This document shows, one piece after another, positions 11,707 through 23,152 of a DNA stretch of 64,000 bases. The stretch is from Muricea muricata (lineage: Eukaryota; Cnidaria; Anthozoa; Malacalcyonacea; Plexauridae): NCBI GenBank assembly GCA_963855995.1, contig OY979717.1, positions 29,180,246 through 29,244,245 of the forward strand. Reading direction: 5' to 3'. Under the pieces are notes generated by a model. That model searched no databases. It saw only the letters and a program-made list of their open reading frames with translations, and had not been told where the DNA came from. The translations under genes and the position numbers were made by a program. The number at the start of each line of letters is the position of its first letter. Position 1 is the first letter of the stretch.

Positions 11707-12120
11707 GGCGTTCCGTTACGGACAAAATTATATCAAGTACAAAAAAACTATTCGACGTTTGTTTGAATTAATCCAAGTACTCACACAAATAGTCAACCAT
11801 CCATATCTAGTTTCACACCGTGTGATAACAAAATGAAATACTAAAATTTAAAGTGAATGTTGTATTTATTATATTAAAATTGCGTATTTTATATCAACAT
11901 ACAAAAAAGACAATTGAACGATACCCATAACAGGATCATTTGGAAGTTCGCATAAATAAATCAAGGTCGCAAAATTAAATCGAAAGGTCGTAAAAATAAA
12001 TCGAAAGGAAGCAGAAGCGTTGTTCAATTCGATGGCCGAAGCCAACCGGGCGAATCACTTCCGGCCATTTCAACTTCCGTTCTGAACTCCTGTGGCTGTA
12101 TCCTATTACAATTTCGAAAA

Positions 12121-12431
12121 ATGTCGGTGAGAAACGAGTTAAGCGACTTTGAAATTGAGGGATTTTTGGGTCTTTGCAAGAACTTCTAATTTCGTCCATT
12201 AGTAATGAGTATTTATCTTTTGATTCTGCTGAGTTTATGTCACGACGATTTGACGGTTATGAGAGAACATTAAACGTATTGACGTTAAGGATTCAAGAAT
12301 CAGCTCCGTTGGAAGAACAACTGATTTCACACTTACACATCCTTCTATCACTGGTTTCCGGCAATACAGCGACAACGTTGCGAGAGGCTGTCATTCAATT
12401 CATTTTTACAAGAAGAACAGAATGTGACTGA
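12121..12431 (+). pseudogene. Transposon-encoded protein fragment, left-arm copy
   Basis: The left arm begins with an ATG in frame with MSVRNELSDFEIEG, then a frame change near 12175, and continues SNEYLSFDSAEFMSRRFDGY to a stop after RRTECD. The right-arm copy encodes the same protein without that break, so this one is damaged. No known domain is recognised in this segment. Its position directly before a helix-turn-helix segment suggests it is the N-terminal region of the element's transposase (inference). Confidence 0.55.
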
Positions 12432-12451
12432 CTATTCATACAGGCGTAAGG

Positions 12452-12724
12452 GTGGTTAGCTCAGGCGTTGGTCGTCCCAGGCTAAATGTTTCTGACGATA
12501 TTTTAGAAGCACTACATAATAGAGCTGGATTTACCTGGGCTCATATAGCCTGTAATCTTGGCTTATCAGAAAGCACCTTGCGTCGAAGAAGACAGTCATC
12601 TGGATTTCAAAACCGTGAAACATCCTATTCAAATATAGATGACAGATCGTTAGATCAGCTCGTACGTAATATTCTGGATATCACCCCCAGAATTGGTTGT
12701 AGATTGGTACAGGGGTCCCCCTGA
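12452..12724 (+). pseudogene. Helix-turn-helix N-terminal part of an integrase-core-type transposase (truncated)
   Basis: The frame reads GVGRPRLNVSDDILEAL, then FTWAHIACNLGLSESTLRRR, a helix-turn-helix. It then reads LDQLVRNILDITPRIGCRLV. This order (GRPR motif, TWxxIAxxLGLSxSTLRRR, then a TPRxGxRxVQG linker) matches the N-terminus of a large family of cnidarian and fish proteins that continue into an rve-type integrase core. The core is absent because the frame runs straight into the inverted second arm at 12722. The element is therefore non-autonomous. The missing DDE domain means no catalytic activity is possible from this copy. Confidence 0.65.
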
Positions 12725-12855
12725 ACCAATCTAAAACCAATTCTAGGGGTGATATGAGCCCAGGTAAATCCAGCTCTATTATGTAGTGCTTCTAAAATAT
12801 CGTCAGAAACATCTAGCCTTGGACGACCAACGCCTGAGCTAACCACAGGGACCAC
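12655..12855 (-). pseudogene. Inverted partial copy of the helix-turn-helix segment
   Basis: The minus strand reads GVGRPRLDVSDDILEAL and GFTWAHI, then jumps directly to TPRIGFRLVQG. Compared with the plus-strand copy at 12452-12724 it has lost about 130 bases encoding the recognition helix and the following linker. It forms the inner part of the right arm of the foldback element. Confidence 0.6.
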
Positions 12856-13308
12856 GGAGCAATTTTTGGATTGAGGGGGCCGAATGTTTAGCTTTCCAGG
12901 GGCGGGGAAAGGGCTGGGGCAACAATCGAGTCCCCATTCTTGCTTCGTTCTTTTTCAACTTTTTTCCGTTTTTCTCCAACTATCTTGCGGTTGCGACGTG
13001 TTCATGTTTATTGTTGGGCTTTTTTCGTTCTTTATTAGCAAATATTGGAAAAACTATATGTATGTTATTTCGACCCAATCCTTTTTCCTTCTCTTTGCTG
13101 GATGTCAGAGTGCGTTTTTTTCCAAAATCACAGCCAAAATGTTAATGAGGTGCTCTTGACCTGAGCTGTAACGCTACTTATTAGAAAATCGTCAAGTAGC
13201 ACTGGTTATAACTAACCGCCATTCAATCAATCACAAGAAAATTATTGGGGGGAGGGGGGCAAGGCCCCCGCCCCCCCCCCCCCTCCTCAGCGGTCCCTGA
13301 ACTACCCT
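12845..13308. mobile_element. Small hAT-like insertion inside the foldback element
   Basis: About 0.46 kb interrupts the right arm. It begins CAGGGACCACGGAGC and ends GCGGTCCCTG, short imperfect inverted termini of hAT type. The left arm shows the uninterrupted sequence (rc of 12440-12470), locating the insertion within CTAACCACCC. The duplication is degenerate. A G-rich then C-rich tract (13248-13286) lies near the right end. No gene is supported inside. Confidence 0.6.
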
Positions 13309-13325
13309 TACGCCTGTATGAATAG

Positions 13326-13637
13326 TCAGTCACATTCTGTTCTTCTTCTAAAAATGAATTGAATGACAGCCTCTCGCAACGTTGTCGCTGTATTGCCGGA
13401 AACCAGTGATAGAAGAATGTGTAAGTCTGAAATCAGTTGTTCTTCCAACGGAGCTGATTCTTGAATCCTTAACGTGAATACCTTTAATGTTCTCTCATAA
13501 CCGTCCAATCGTCGTAACATAAACTCAGCAGAATCAAAAGATAAATACTCATTATTAATGGACGAAACTAGAAGTTCTTGCAAAGACCCAAAAAATTCCT
13601 CAATTTCAAAGTCGCTTAACTCGTTTCTCACCGACAT
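13326..13637 (-). CDS. Transposon-encoded N-terminal protein, right-arm copy (partial gene)
   Basis: An intact minus-strand frame starts best at MSVRNELSDFEIEEF (13637) and ends RRRTECD at 13326, 104 codons. It is collinear with the damaged left-arm copy at 12121-12431. The prediction is mostly helical with acidic and hydrophobic residues (FGSLQELLVSSINNEYLSFD, LRIQESAPLEEQLISDLH). I do not recognise the family. It sits at the outside of the inverted helix-turn-helix fragment and is probably the first exon or N-terminal region of the same transposase. Confidence 0.5.
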   Translation of the reverse strand: MSVRNELSDFEIEEFFGSLQELLVSSINNEYLSFDSAEFMLRRLDGYERTLKVFTLRIQESAPLEEQLISDLHILLSLVSGNTATTLREAVIQFIFRRRTECD

Positions 13638-14056
13638 TTTACGAAATTGTAATAGGATACAGCCACAGGAGTTCAGCACAAAAGTTTGAATGGCCAGAAG
13701 TGATTCGCCCGGTTGGTTCCGACCATGGAGTTGAACAACGCTTCCGCTTCCTTTCGATTTATTTTTACGACCTTTCGATTTATTTTTGCGACCTTCGATT
13801 TATTTATGCAAACTTCGATATGATCCTGTTATGGGTATCGTTCAATTGTCTTATTTGTATGTTGATATAAAATACGTAATTTTAATATAATACATAGAAC
13901 ATTCACTTTAAATTTTAGTATTTCATTTTGTTATCACACGGTATGAAACTAAATATGGATGGTTTACTATTTGTGTGAGCACTTGGATTAATACAAACAA
14001 ACTTCGAATAGTTTTTCTGTACTTGATATAATTTAATTTGTTCGTAACGGAACGCC

Positions 14057-14330
14057 ACATACGATAATATTCTTGTTGTCTAGTATGGATTTCACCTTTG
14101 ATGAGTTGTTTAAAAACTTGAGATCTGGCTTAATTTTTCCAACTATCTGTGGGTTCTTTGGATTATGTGTTATAACCAGTGGTATACGTTTGTAATTGTC
14201 GACTTGACTGATCTTTAGCTTGGCGTAGTTCTGATGTTGTGAGAGATTCTGCTTTCGTAATTCCTTGTTGTATCACTTTCGTTGGATATACATTCTTGTG
14301 ATTTTAGACCTTGTGATATTCTTGTGATTT
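14057..14330 (-). pseudogene. Penelope-like element, minus copy, piece 2
   Basis: This is the reverse complement of about 15790-16040 of the plus-strand Penelope-like copy, including sequence matching CTCACAACATCAGAACTACG. It resumes the minus-strand copy interrupted at 11706 and runs to about 14330. There the plus-strand Penelope copy begins in the opposite direction. Confidence 0.75.
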
Positions 14331-14339
14331 TACACCTAC

Positions 14340-16485
14340 ACCAGATACAAACAAAAGAAAACGGAAAAACAAGATTGAGGAATTCGGAAGAAAGTTGCGG
14401 CTAGTTGAGTATTTTGATAGCCATCAGAACGAAACTGATCCATCAATAGTGACGGCAATAAATCAAATTTTGTCCTTGCAAAAACGAACGATAAGTACTT
14501 AGAAATATTCCTTGACTCCTTCCCCACATATCAAGACCGAATGCCAACACTCAAACGTGTTAAAACTAACTTATCAAAAGATGAAAAAACGGCATTACAA
14601 GAATTGATCAACGACAACAACATTATTATCAGAGGCAGATAAAGGCGGAGCAACTATTATAATGGGGTAAAATATTTTACAGAAACAAAATAGAGGAATT
14701 ACTATGAGATCCAGACAACTATGTCTTAGATAAAGGTGGAAACCAAAATGAATCGATAATAAAAAAGATCGAGAAACTTTTAAACAAATTTAAAGAAGAA
14801 ACGACGAAAGCAGAAGAAGAATACGTTCACAATTTTTCCTGGAAAACGTCGAATTTCTATGGACTACCAAAAACACACAAATCCAAATGTATAAATGAGG
14901 CCATAAATAAACAAAATGCGGAATATATATATTAAACTACACGCATCAAATGATTTGAAATTTTGGCCAATTGTCGCTGGACTATTATCACCTACCCATC
15001 GTCTCAGTAATTTTGTGGATCTAATACTTAAACCACTGTGCCAACACGTCGTGCCTAGCTTTATAAGAGACGACTTGGATTTCTTAAATTATTTGCCAGA
15101 TGAAACACACATTACTAGTTTTATTTGACGTTGTCAGTTTATACACTAGTATTCCTCATGACCTGGGATTAACCTCAATTGAATATTAGATAGACAATTA
15201 CGCAACCAGTTTGCCACGATCCGTTTCGAAAGAATTCATTTGGAGGCGATTGCACTTGTTTTTAAACAAAACACTTTCACTATTGACAACAAATACTACC
15301 GGCAACTTCAAGGGACAGCGATGGGAACGAAGTTGGCACCCACATATACGACATTAGTTATTGGTTATCTTGAAAAATTTTTATACACAAGATATGAGGA
15401 AACATTTGGCAAAAACCAAGTGGAAGATTTCATCAAAATTTTCAAAAGATTCCTTGACGACTGTTTTCTGCTTTGGAAACGATCTATCGAAGGCCTTCAT
15501 AAATTTCATAAAATAATAAACAATCATCAAAATTTATAAAATGTAAATTTTGCGATGGAAAAAGACGAGTCGAGAATCCCATTTTTAGACGTATTAGTTT
15601 ACAAGGAAGGACGAAAACTGCATACGGATATATTTTACAAGAAGACAGAGACACACACCAATAACTGAATTTTAATTTCTGCCATCCTAAACACACCAAA
15701 CAGAACATCCCCTACTCCCTCGAAAAAAGGATCTGCAGTATATTGTATAGAAACCAGAGGTGAGAAACCAAAGACTGCGTGAACTTAAAGATTTCTTAAA
15801 ATCACAAGAATATCCGGCGGAACTGATACAACAAAGAATTACAAAAGCAGAATCTCTCACAACATCAGAACTACGCCAAACCAAAAATCAGTCAACTTGA
15901 CAATTACTAACATTACCGCTGGTTATAACACATAATCCAAACAACCCACAAATAATTGGAAAAATTAAGCAAGATCTCAAGTTTTTAAACAACTCATCAA
16001 AGATGAAGTCCATACTAGACAACACGAATATTATCGTAAGTAGACGTCTACCAAAAAACCTTAAAAAATTACTCACTCGGGCAGAATTCCCATCAGAACC
16101 TTCAATTAAAAATGTATCAAAATGTGACGAATCAAAATGCGGGACATGCAACATCTTAATAACTGGGCATTACATAAACTTTAAGAACGGCAAAAGATGG
16201 GAGTATAAATCTGCGATGACATGCAAGGCAAAATACATTATATATGTCATCATATTTCCAAAATGTCACTGCTTTTATGTTGGCCAAACGGAACACTTAC
16301 GGAATAGAGTCACACTATACACAAAGAACAAATAAAGCATGAGAAGTATAGACAGTTAAATCATAAATGTCAGTGAACACTTAGCGAAATGCAGCAATGT
16401 GAGTTTTAACATTATGCCCACATACAAATGTGAAATTACCACGAGACTATTTGAGTTAATGAAACAAGCGAAGAGCCAGAAGTAA
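14340..16485 (+). pseudogene. Penelope-like retroelement: reverse transcriptase and GIY-YIG endonuclease (decayed)
   Basis: The plus strand carries, with several frame changes and stops, the typical Penelope order. It starts with a basic N-terminal region and EADKGGATIIM (about 14630-14665). Reverse transcriptase motifs follow: LFDVVSLYTSIPHDLG (15120-15168), QGTAMGTKLAPTY (15310-15350) and FLDDCFLLW with the catalytic DD pair (about 15450-15478). Then come a cysteine cluster KCDESKCGTC (16118-16147) and GIY-YIG residues IIYVIIFPKCHCFYVGQT with LRNRV (16225-16305), ending near AKSQK stop at 16485. By family knowledge Penelope-like elements use the GIY-YIG nuclease for target cleavage. The intact stretches are 60-110 codons, so this copy cannot make a full protein. 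A second, inverted copy lies immediately upstream. Confidence 0.88.
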
Positions 16486-17017
16486 AGTTGTGCAAAGTCT
16501 AATGGGGTACAAAGGTCAGTCCAGGAACCGCATGATCATACACGTGCCTTTAGCACAAACTGTCGTAACAGCAAACCATTGTCTAAATTCTTCTGTATGT
16601 GTCTGGAAAAATTGGACCAATCAGGTTGCCCCATTTTGTCTACATAGCTTCCTGTTTGGATCAGTAAGCTTCATTCTGCCACATGCAACCAAAGGCATCT
16701 GACCTCTGCAGCAAAAGACTTTGAAATTTCCACCCATCCCACCCATCAGCGATTTTGCACCACTTTAGCGTAACTCGTTAAAATTAAACAAATAGATATA
16801 ATTATGTAAATACTCTGTGATACACTCTGTCAGCATCACTTGCATGAATACAATTCATGCAGCGTTAAATGAAATATTATAGGATAGTTATTGTTGTCAA
16901 TAATAATGGTAGTAAAAAAAATATTTCAAAAAGAAAAATCTTTTGGTTGTTGGGGATGTAGTGCTCCCAAAGGTCACCCTTAACCCCATAGACTCACACA
17001 AACCAACGTATGGTAAA
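16486..17017. other. Non-coding stretch after the Penelope-like copy
   Basis: No gene is supported. Short open frames at 16490-16702 have no recognisable domain. The sequence may be Penelope 3' flanking DNA. It ends at the 46-bp tandem array. Confidence 0.4.
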
Positions 17018-17200
17018 GTAAACAATGACCATCACGGGAATCTACTACCCCTTGGACATTAAAGTAAACAATGACCATCACGAGGATCTACTACCCCTTG
17101 GACATTTAAGTACACAATAACCATCACGGGGATCTACTACCCCTTGGACATTTAAGTAAACAATGACCATCAAGGGGATCTACTACCCCTTGGGCAAGGT
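17018..17200. repeat. 46-bp tandem repeat, four copies
   Basis: Four head-to-tail copies start at 17018, 17064, 17110 and 17156. Each follows the pattern GTAAACAATGACCATCACG, then GATCTACTACCCCTTGGACA, then a TTTAA link. The copies differ at a few positions. There are no unique spacers, so this is an ordinary minisatellite and not a CRISPR array. A fifth degenerate trace (GGGGGACCTATTACTCC) follows at about 17208. Confidence 0.9.
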
Positions 17201-18430
17201 CCAACATGGGGGACCTATTACTCCCTGAGGACATAATTATATCATAGTCATAATGCATAATCATAATTGTGAGTCTGTGGGGGGGGGGCAATTTGACCAC
17301 AGTTCATAATTATATAAGAATTGAAGCATTTTTCCCCGTCAACTCTTCTCCCACAACATTGTGTGTGTGTCATAGTCACTGAGCTATACTATGTATCTGG
17401 AGATCGGGCTCTCGACTTCAAAGTGTCCCCAAAAACATGGCGGATTTGACGTCACTGGGGTACAGCTGGGGTACGCCGTTAATGCGGTTTACCACTGACC
17501 AGGGCTCATTCACTTGCGGGCGACACGAAATTCCCCCCCTGATTTAGCGATTGAAATTGTTGTTTTATTTCTACAATCTACATCGTGTATTAAAAAAATC
17601 GTATCGTCGTTTGAAATTATTATGAATTTATGGTCAAGAACTTTAAACCGCCTGCGAATATGATGATAGCCTCTGCAGTCAACAGCGGGAAACAGGACGA
17701 AAGATATGAAAGGTCTTAGGTAAAGTTTTATATTTTACATGGCTAGTAAACTTGAACAACATAAAACCTGACTTTGAGTGACCCATGAATACTTTAATAT
17801 TTAGTACTCAGATGCGATGATATCATCATATCAATACAACAAAATTTATACATATGTCCATGCTTTATTTAAAACAGCATGTCAGTTGTCTTGGGCTGAA
17901 AGAACCTTTGTTTGGTTTTGCTCTACAATTGTATATTGTAAACACAACTTGCATCAAGTTTAACGTACAAAAAAATGTACATCTTCAATAAAACTGTTTC
18001 ACAAATTCGTTTTTACCATTTTTTCTTAAATTTGTCATTTTCTGTTTAGTTTAATATGAGTGGTAATAAATTTTACACATGTCATATGAGTGAATGCTTT
18101 TCACTTTTCAGGGGAATTGTACTGAACATTACTAATGCACCAGATAAATGTAAGCCCACATGGCAGTCAATATGACAAGGAAAAGGCCAGGAAGGTAAGA
18201 ATTTTTTTCATATTTTCATCAACATAAATCAAAGTACTCTCTCAATCTACACGTATAAGTTTAAATTAGTGTGTTCTCAATGGATTGGGATCTCAAGGAA
18301 TATTTGCCTGAGTTACCAAATTTCATACCTAGACCATTTCAGCAAGATAGTGTCCTTACCTGAACAATATATATTTGGGCTATCCAGAGCAGTGTCATGC
18401 CATTAGCACTTAAAGGGTCATAACAATTGT

Positions 18431-18688
18431 TATTATATACTGAGTGTCAAAGTTCATTTATTCCTGTTTCTTATTGGTTAAGAACGTATCACGTGATAGT
18501 GGAGAAATTCTACTGTCTCCCTGGCAACGTAGCTAAGCGGTGGACATTACTTTTAATTCACCGGTAAATAACAAATCCACAGAGCCTCGTGGAGCCATGT
18601 CAGGTAAAAGGTTTAAATGTTTGATTAAATATACACGTTTGATTGATTTGTGGTACTTTTCTTCTCTTTTGACACTCAGTATATAATA
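18431..18688. mobile_element. Small MITE nested in the P-like element
   Basis: About 258 bp bounded by the inverted repeat TATTATATACTGAGTGTCAA and TTTTGACACTCAGTATATAA. No coding capacity. The superfamily cannot be fixed because a target duplication is not clear. Confidence 0.65.
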
Positions 18689-18690
18689 AA

Positions 18691-18816
18691 ATACTTATTG
18701 ACTGAGACCTCGGGAAAGCAGTATATTTTGTGGACCCTCGGCTTTGCCTCGGGAAACATCGACAGTCTCTGGTCCACAAAACATACTGTTTCCCTCGGTC
18801 TCAGTCAATAAGTGTT
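18691..18816. repeat. Hairpin / foldback repeat
   Basis: Near-perfect inverted arms of about 45 bp surround a GC-rich centre. The left arm includes ACTTATTGACTGAGACCTCG and the right arm ends CGGTCTCAGTCAATAAGT. The loop region CCCTCGGCTTTGCCTCGGG is itself palindromic. It directly abuts the MITE at 18431-18688. Confidence 0.75.
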
Positions 18817-19399
18817 AATTATCATATGTATGTATAATTATAATACTTGATATATAATAAAAAACAACTATATTAATGAACAATGATTTTATTAATCAAA
18901 ACAATACCAGTATTAACATATATAATTATTATATACATATATAAATTTATAAGATTTAAATTATGCAGCACCAGCATTTCATTCCTGTTTAGTGAAAAAA
19001 AAAACATGATAATTGACAAGGGCAGATTTTAGGGGAGGGGGGTGGATGGGGGTTGGGAGGGGTGTGTACTAATGCCACTCCGCTTAGAAACATCTGCACT
19101 TCTTCTGTCAGATGAGAATTGATCTGCCATTAATAATTGAATATATACTTCACTTTTATAGATTCAGGCCTCTAGATGCCCAAAAATTCAGGACAGCCAG
19201 AAATTGTCAAACTGTAATTATCCAATTAAAATGTAGAGTAAAGAGAAAATTCAGTTGCTGTTAATAGATGAAGACTTTATTAAAAATTGACTTAATAGAA
19301 ATAGACATTGTTAATAGAAAATAGACTTGCTATTAATATGAAATTAATAAATACTGGTAATAGCCTAAAAAATTTACAATTCAATGTTCAATTTTACAA

Positions 19400-21760
19400 T
19401 GTTCAAGTTTGCTTTCTCTTCCCTTGTGAGACCATTCACCAGAAAATATCCACATGGTATTTTCCAGTTGGAATTTAAGGAGACTACCATAAACATTAGT
19501 GTGCCTGAAGCTTCTGGCAACAAGTCATCGTCGACATCAATGCCATAGTCAACAAACCCGCAATACTTCCCTGCCTTACCATCCCACTAGACATGCTTGT
19601 GTTTAGACATATCATCCTGGATATGCACCAGGATTTTTCTTCTTCTGTGTGATTAACCTTTTCATAAGTCCCTTAGTAAGAGGGTGGTAAAGGGTTTTTT
19701 CGTGATCCGTGAATTGCCAGTATTTGTTGTTGTGAAATGAGATTTGACAAATTTTTGTGTCATGAAATGTGATTTACATGCCTATATCTGAGCCGTGATT
19801 GGCAGCTGGACGAGTAGGGATAAGTGCTAAAGAACAAAGTACAATGCATTGGTTACAACAATTTTACTAAATGCATTTATTTTCTTCATTCTTTTCTACG
19901 TGTGTTGGCTGTTTTTACAAAAATTCGTCCGAATTTGAGCTTTCAATGGTGCTTTTTACTTTCTACAGCGTAAAAATAGGCTGACGGGTTAAGAAAGGGG
20001 TTAAATTTACACAGTTAAAAACGAGTTCATTAAATTTCGTGAAATTACTAATTTTTTATCTGTGAAATGTGAAATGGCTGTTTTTCCTCTCATGAAACAT
20101 GATCCGACCCCCCCCCCCCTTTTAGCAGCCTCTAGTAACTCCATAAAAAGTTTTTTCCAGAATATTAGCACAACCACTACTGACAAGGTTTTCTTTTTTT
20201 AACTCACCACTGTCATCAAGGAGCTTACCTTTTTATTTAACCTACATGTTTTTTTTTCTGAGATATATTCAATTTCTTCTTCAAACTTTCAACCTGGTCC
20301 ATAAGATCATCAACTTTTCTTCTTAATCTGCAAGGAGATCTTATAAAGTAGGAATGATCTTAATCATTTGCCTCATTACTACTCACTTTACTTTGACACT
20401 CATCAGGCTGTTTCCTTTTTTTCCTGGCTGGCTACTTACAATATTGAAAACCTTCATTCCTAAGTTGTCATTACCATCATACAGTAACAACTTCAACACA
20501 ACCTGGTTCTGTGGATGCAGCTTCAAATTCCTCAATCACAAGAACTGTTTCCTTCAAACCACTAGGCACCTTTTGTTTTTCTACCTAAACAATATATGTT
20601 TATTTGTTTCAGCTGGACAGTGACAATAATTGTTTATTATAATAATTTGTAGATTATTTTAAAATTGACCAACCTACTCAGTATTCAACAGTGCTAAATT
20701 AATCTTTCAGGCAATTTTAAAACATTGTTACATAAAACAGTTCTACCAACTATATACACAAATCCGTAACATACAAAATTCGAAACATACAAAAAGAATA
20801 AAATTTTGCAAAATTTCTGTGGACTAACCTGGATATACATAACTTTCAAAGGCTCTTAATTCAACAAGAACTAAAAAAATCAAGATTGCTGTATAATTGT
20901 CTTATATGAAATAGTTACTAATGAAATTTCTGATAATGCATGTTTTGTTTCTGTACTAATTACTGCAACCTGAAATATCACATTCTTGACAGCATAACAA
21001 TTTTTTAGGCATATTTAATAAAATCGAAAATTCACTTATCAGACCTGAAAAGGTACAAATAAAAGGCAAAATGGAATTGTCCCGTAAGACAATTAGTCGT
21101 CAGAATTATTTTAATTTGTTCCTTTATCTGCTGTATTAACCCTAGGGGGCTAGTTTCAGTACAGACACTTTTGAAAACATGGTTGAAAAACTACAAGTTT
21201 TGAGTTATATTTGACCCCAATTGATAATGGGCCATGAATGGGATTTGGGGTTGTAAACTGATATTTTTAATATGTCAAACAAAGTGACCTTCCTGACAAA
21301 TAACCTTCACTTGTAACCTTGATGTCTTGTTTGTAAATATTGTTTTTATATAGTGAAATAACCTATGGAAATATCATGTGTGCATTACCTAATCTAGTGG
21401 GTCATACGTGACCTATGGAATTCTCAATGTTTATATGCCATTCATTAGCATCTTATTGGATACAGTAAATGTAATATGACACGAGAACAAGGTATAGCAC
21501 CAACCTCAGCAAGCCACTTAAAGATTGTGGGTACAGCATATGGCTTCAATACTGCTTTTCCACCAGGGCCATCTTCTTCAAACATGTCAGTGCTCTGAAC
21601 TCATACGGCTATCTTTCACCGGGACAAATTTCGCTGGTCCACCTGTTTACATTTCTTACCCATATGCTGTACAGTGTGCAACTCTGGATTTTTCACAGAA
21701 TCTGGAAAGTACAAATCGATATTGCATGCGTAGAAACTTTAATGTCAAGTCGTCAACTGT
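19400..21760 (-). pseudogene. P-element / THAP9-like transposase, decayed multi-exon gene
   Basis: On the minus strand, pieces appear in the expected order. The end of a THAP zinc finger lies at about 21545-21650: a degraded SRMSSEH, then MFEEDGPGGKAVLKPYAVPT, which matches the THAP AVPTIF box. A linker exon lies at about 20455-20590 (VPSGLKETVLVIEEFEAAS). A coiled-coil follows at 20235-20345 (LRRKVDDLMDQVESLKKKL). A segment ANILEKTFYGV lies near 20145. The catalytic-domain start is at 19410-19600: YCGFVDYGIDVDDDLLPEAS then MVVSLNSNWKIPCGYFLVNG. That last block is characteristic of P-element and THAP9 transposases. Frameshifts and stops occur in the THAP part and just before the catalytic block. 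I cannot see the rest of the catalytic domain, so the gene is a remnant. Confidence 0.75.
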
Positions 21761-22175
21761 CAAGCGATTAAAAAAAGTCGTGCATGCGTGATTACTTTTT
21801 ACAAAAAATATACAAATAGCTGTCAAAACTATTCAGTATTTATACTCACCGGTGAAGAGACAAATTTTTTCTTTTTCCGGTGTTCCAAAACCAAAAGACG
21901 GAGCAAGAATTGGGCATTTTGTACTTTTTCTCAATAAAAAAATGAATATATTTCTCGCTCAAGTTTTAAAAAGAAACGCCAGGGGGGTGAAAATATTTTA
22001 TTTTTAACCCCTTTTTCCACATTCATTGCTGGTCAGTGGTCTATACCATAAATTTGTGACGTAAAAATGACGTATTTTTGGCCAAAAGCCGCCATGTTTT
22101 CGGGGACACTTTTTTGACTGGCGAGGTATTAGAGCCCGATCTCCAGATATATTAGTAGAGCTCAGTGGTCATAGT

Positions 22176-22884
22176 GGTTTCTTAATTGTCTCCGAATATT
22201 TTCCTGACGATTGGTGCATTAAGAGAAAACAAAGAACAAGATATCATAAAACTTCTTAGACCAGAGCTTAATTTTACTTATCATTAGTAATAAACACCAA
22301 CACAATGAAAGTCATACCACGCATACCGGGAACATTTAACAACCGGACTAAGTGAAAACACAAAAGATACTTTAGCGTAATTACTTAAGTCATATAAATT
22401 AATTATCAATCAGTTGTAAATATATAAGTATACAAACAAACTTATCCCATATGTGTGATGAAAGCGGGCTTCTGATTAATGGTTCTCCACAGGTTAGTTT
22501 TTTTTAACTAACCTGCTTTTTCCGAACTTACCCGCTTTTCTCTTTCATTGATAAAACCGGCTTTCTGATTGGTTACAAAAACTCGAAGTGACCTGCTTGT
22601 TGCTTACGCTGTCGTCCGCCTCAAACTGCTCAACAACAATAGCGAACAAAATTTAGCTGATTATTAAACCTACACTTTAAAGAACATTTTTGGGCAAAAA
22701 ACGTCACAGAAACCAAGCAAAAAGAAACGGAAAATTGTAAACTAAAGACAGCAGAGACCCTGATAAAGAAATATTAAAAGACCAATAAGTTTAAGAAGAG
22801 ATAATGTTGACAAAATACATCGGTGACATCGGCGACTCAGCGAGCCTCGAAAAACAACACAAGAAGATAAGTTAGTATGGGATG
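22176..22884. other. Non-coding stretch with a short hairpin
   Basis: AT-rich flank of the P-like element. At 22492-22520 there is a short hairpin (CAGGTTAG, a run of T, CTAACCTG). No gene is supported. Confidence 0.4.
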
Positions 22885-23152
22885 AAAACTTACTTGCAGG
22901 TTCGGTTGGTTCGGGATTAACGCCAGGGCCGTCGCTAGAACGTTAATTGGGGGGGGGGGGTGCATATTCATGTTCTGCCCAACGAGTTTCTTTTCAAATC
23001 AAATTCAAATTTCTCAATTTGAAAAGAAATCTGCCGGGCAAGACATGAATATATGAATAGGCACCCCCCTCGCTTCGCTCGGTAGGTTCAAACAGCTGTC
23101 AGACCCCTCGGTGCGTTAATCCCGAACCAACCTCCGCACAAGTAAATTTGTT
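22885..23152. mobile_element. Foldback MITE
   Basis: Outer inverted arms carry GGTTGGTTCGGGATTAACGC (22906-22922 region) and GCGTTAATCCCGAACCAACC (23113-23132), with further pairing outside. Inside, a second palindrome pairs TTTCTTTTCAAA with TTTGAAAAGAAA. A G-run (22948-22960) faces a C-run (23061-23067). It has no coding capacity and precedes the start of the LTR-unit series. Confidence 0.7.

Larger units (their letters stand above)
11707..14056. mobile_element. Foldback DNA transposon, 2.35 kb, inserted in the Penelope-like copy
   Basis: The two halves are long inverted repeats. The left end starts GGCGTTCCGTTACGGACAAA and the right end is its reverse complement TTCGTAACGGAACGCC. Left arm 11707-12720 pairs with 12722-12855 plus about 13306-14056. 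The right arm is interrupted by a 0.45-kb insertion and lacks part of the left arm. Both arms carry the same partial transposase-like gene in opposite directions. Comparison with the intact Penelope sequence near 16025-16045 shows GTCTACTTAC continuing as GATAATATTC, confirming an insertion there. The junction suggests a target duplication of only 2-4 bases, but I cannot fix its exact length. Confidence 0.85.
17377..22167 (-). mobile_element. P-element-like DNA transposon, 4.8 kb, with 8-bp target duplication
   Basis: The ends are inverted: left CACTGAGCTATACTA with TATCTGGAGATCGGGCTCT, right its near reverse complement ending GAGCTCAGTG. Inner subterminal inverted sequence (ACCACTGACCAG and CTGGTCAGTGGT) extends the symmetry. 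Both sides carry the perfect 8-base duplication GTCATAGT (17369-17376 and 22168-22175). Eight-base duplications are standard for P elements. The minus strand holds remnants of a THAP-domain transposase like THAP9 / P element (see separate entry). Nested inside are a MITE at 18431-18688 and a hairpin at 18691-18816. Confidence 0.88.

Noticed and set aside
17018-17200. Regular 46-bp repeat resembling a CRISPR array
   Set aside because: The repeats are contiguous without unique spacers, and the context is an animal genome.
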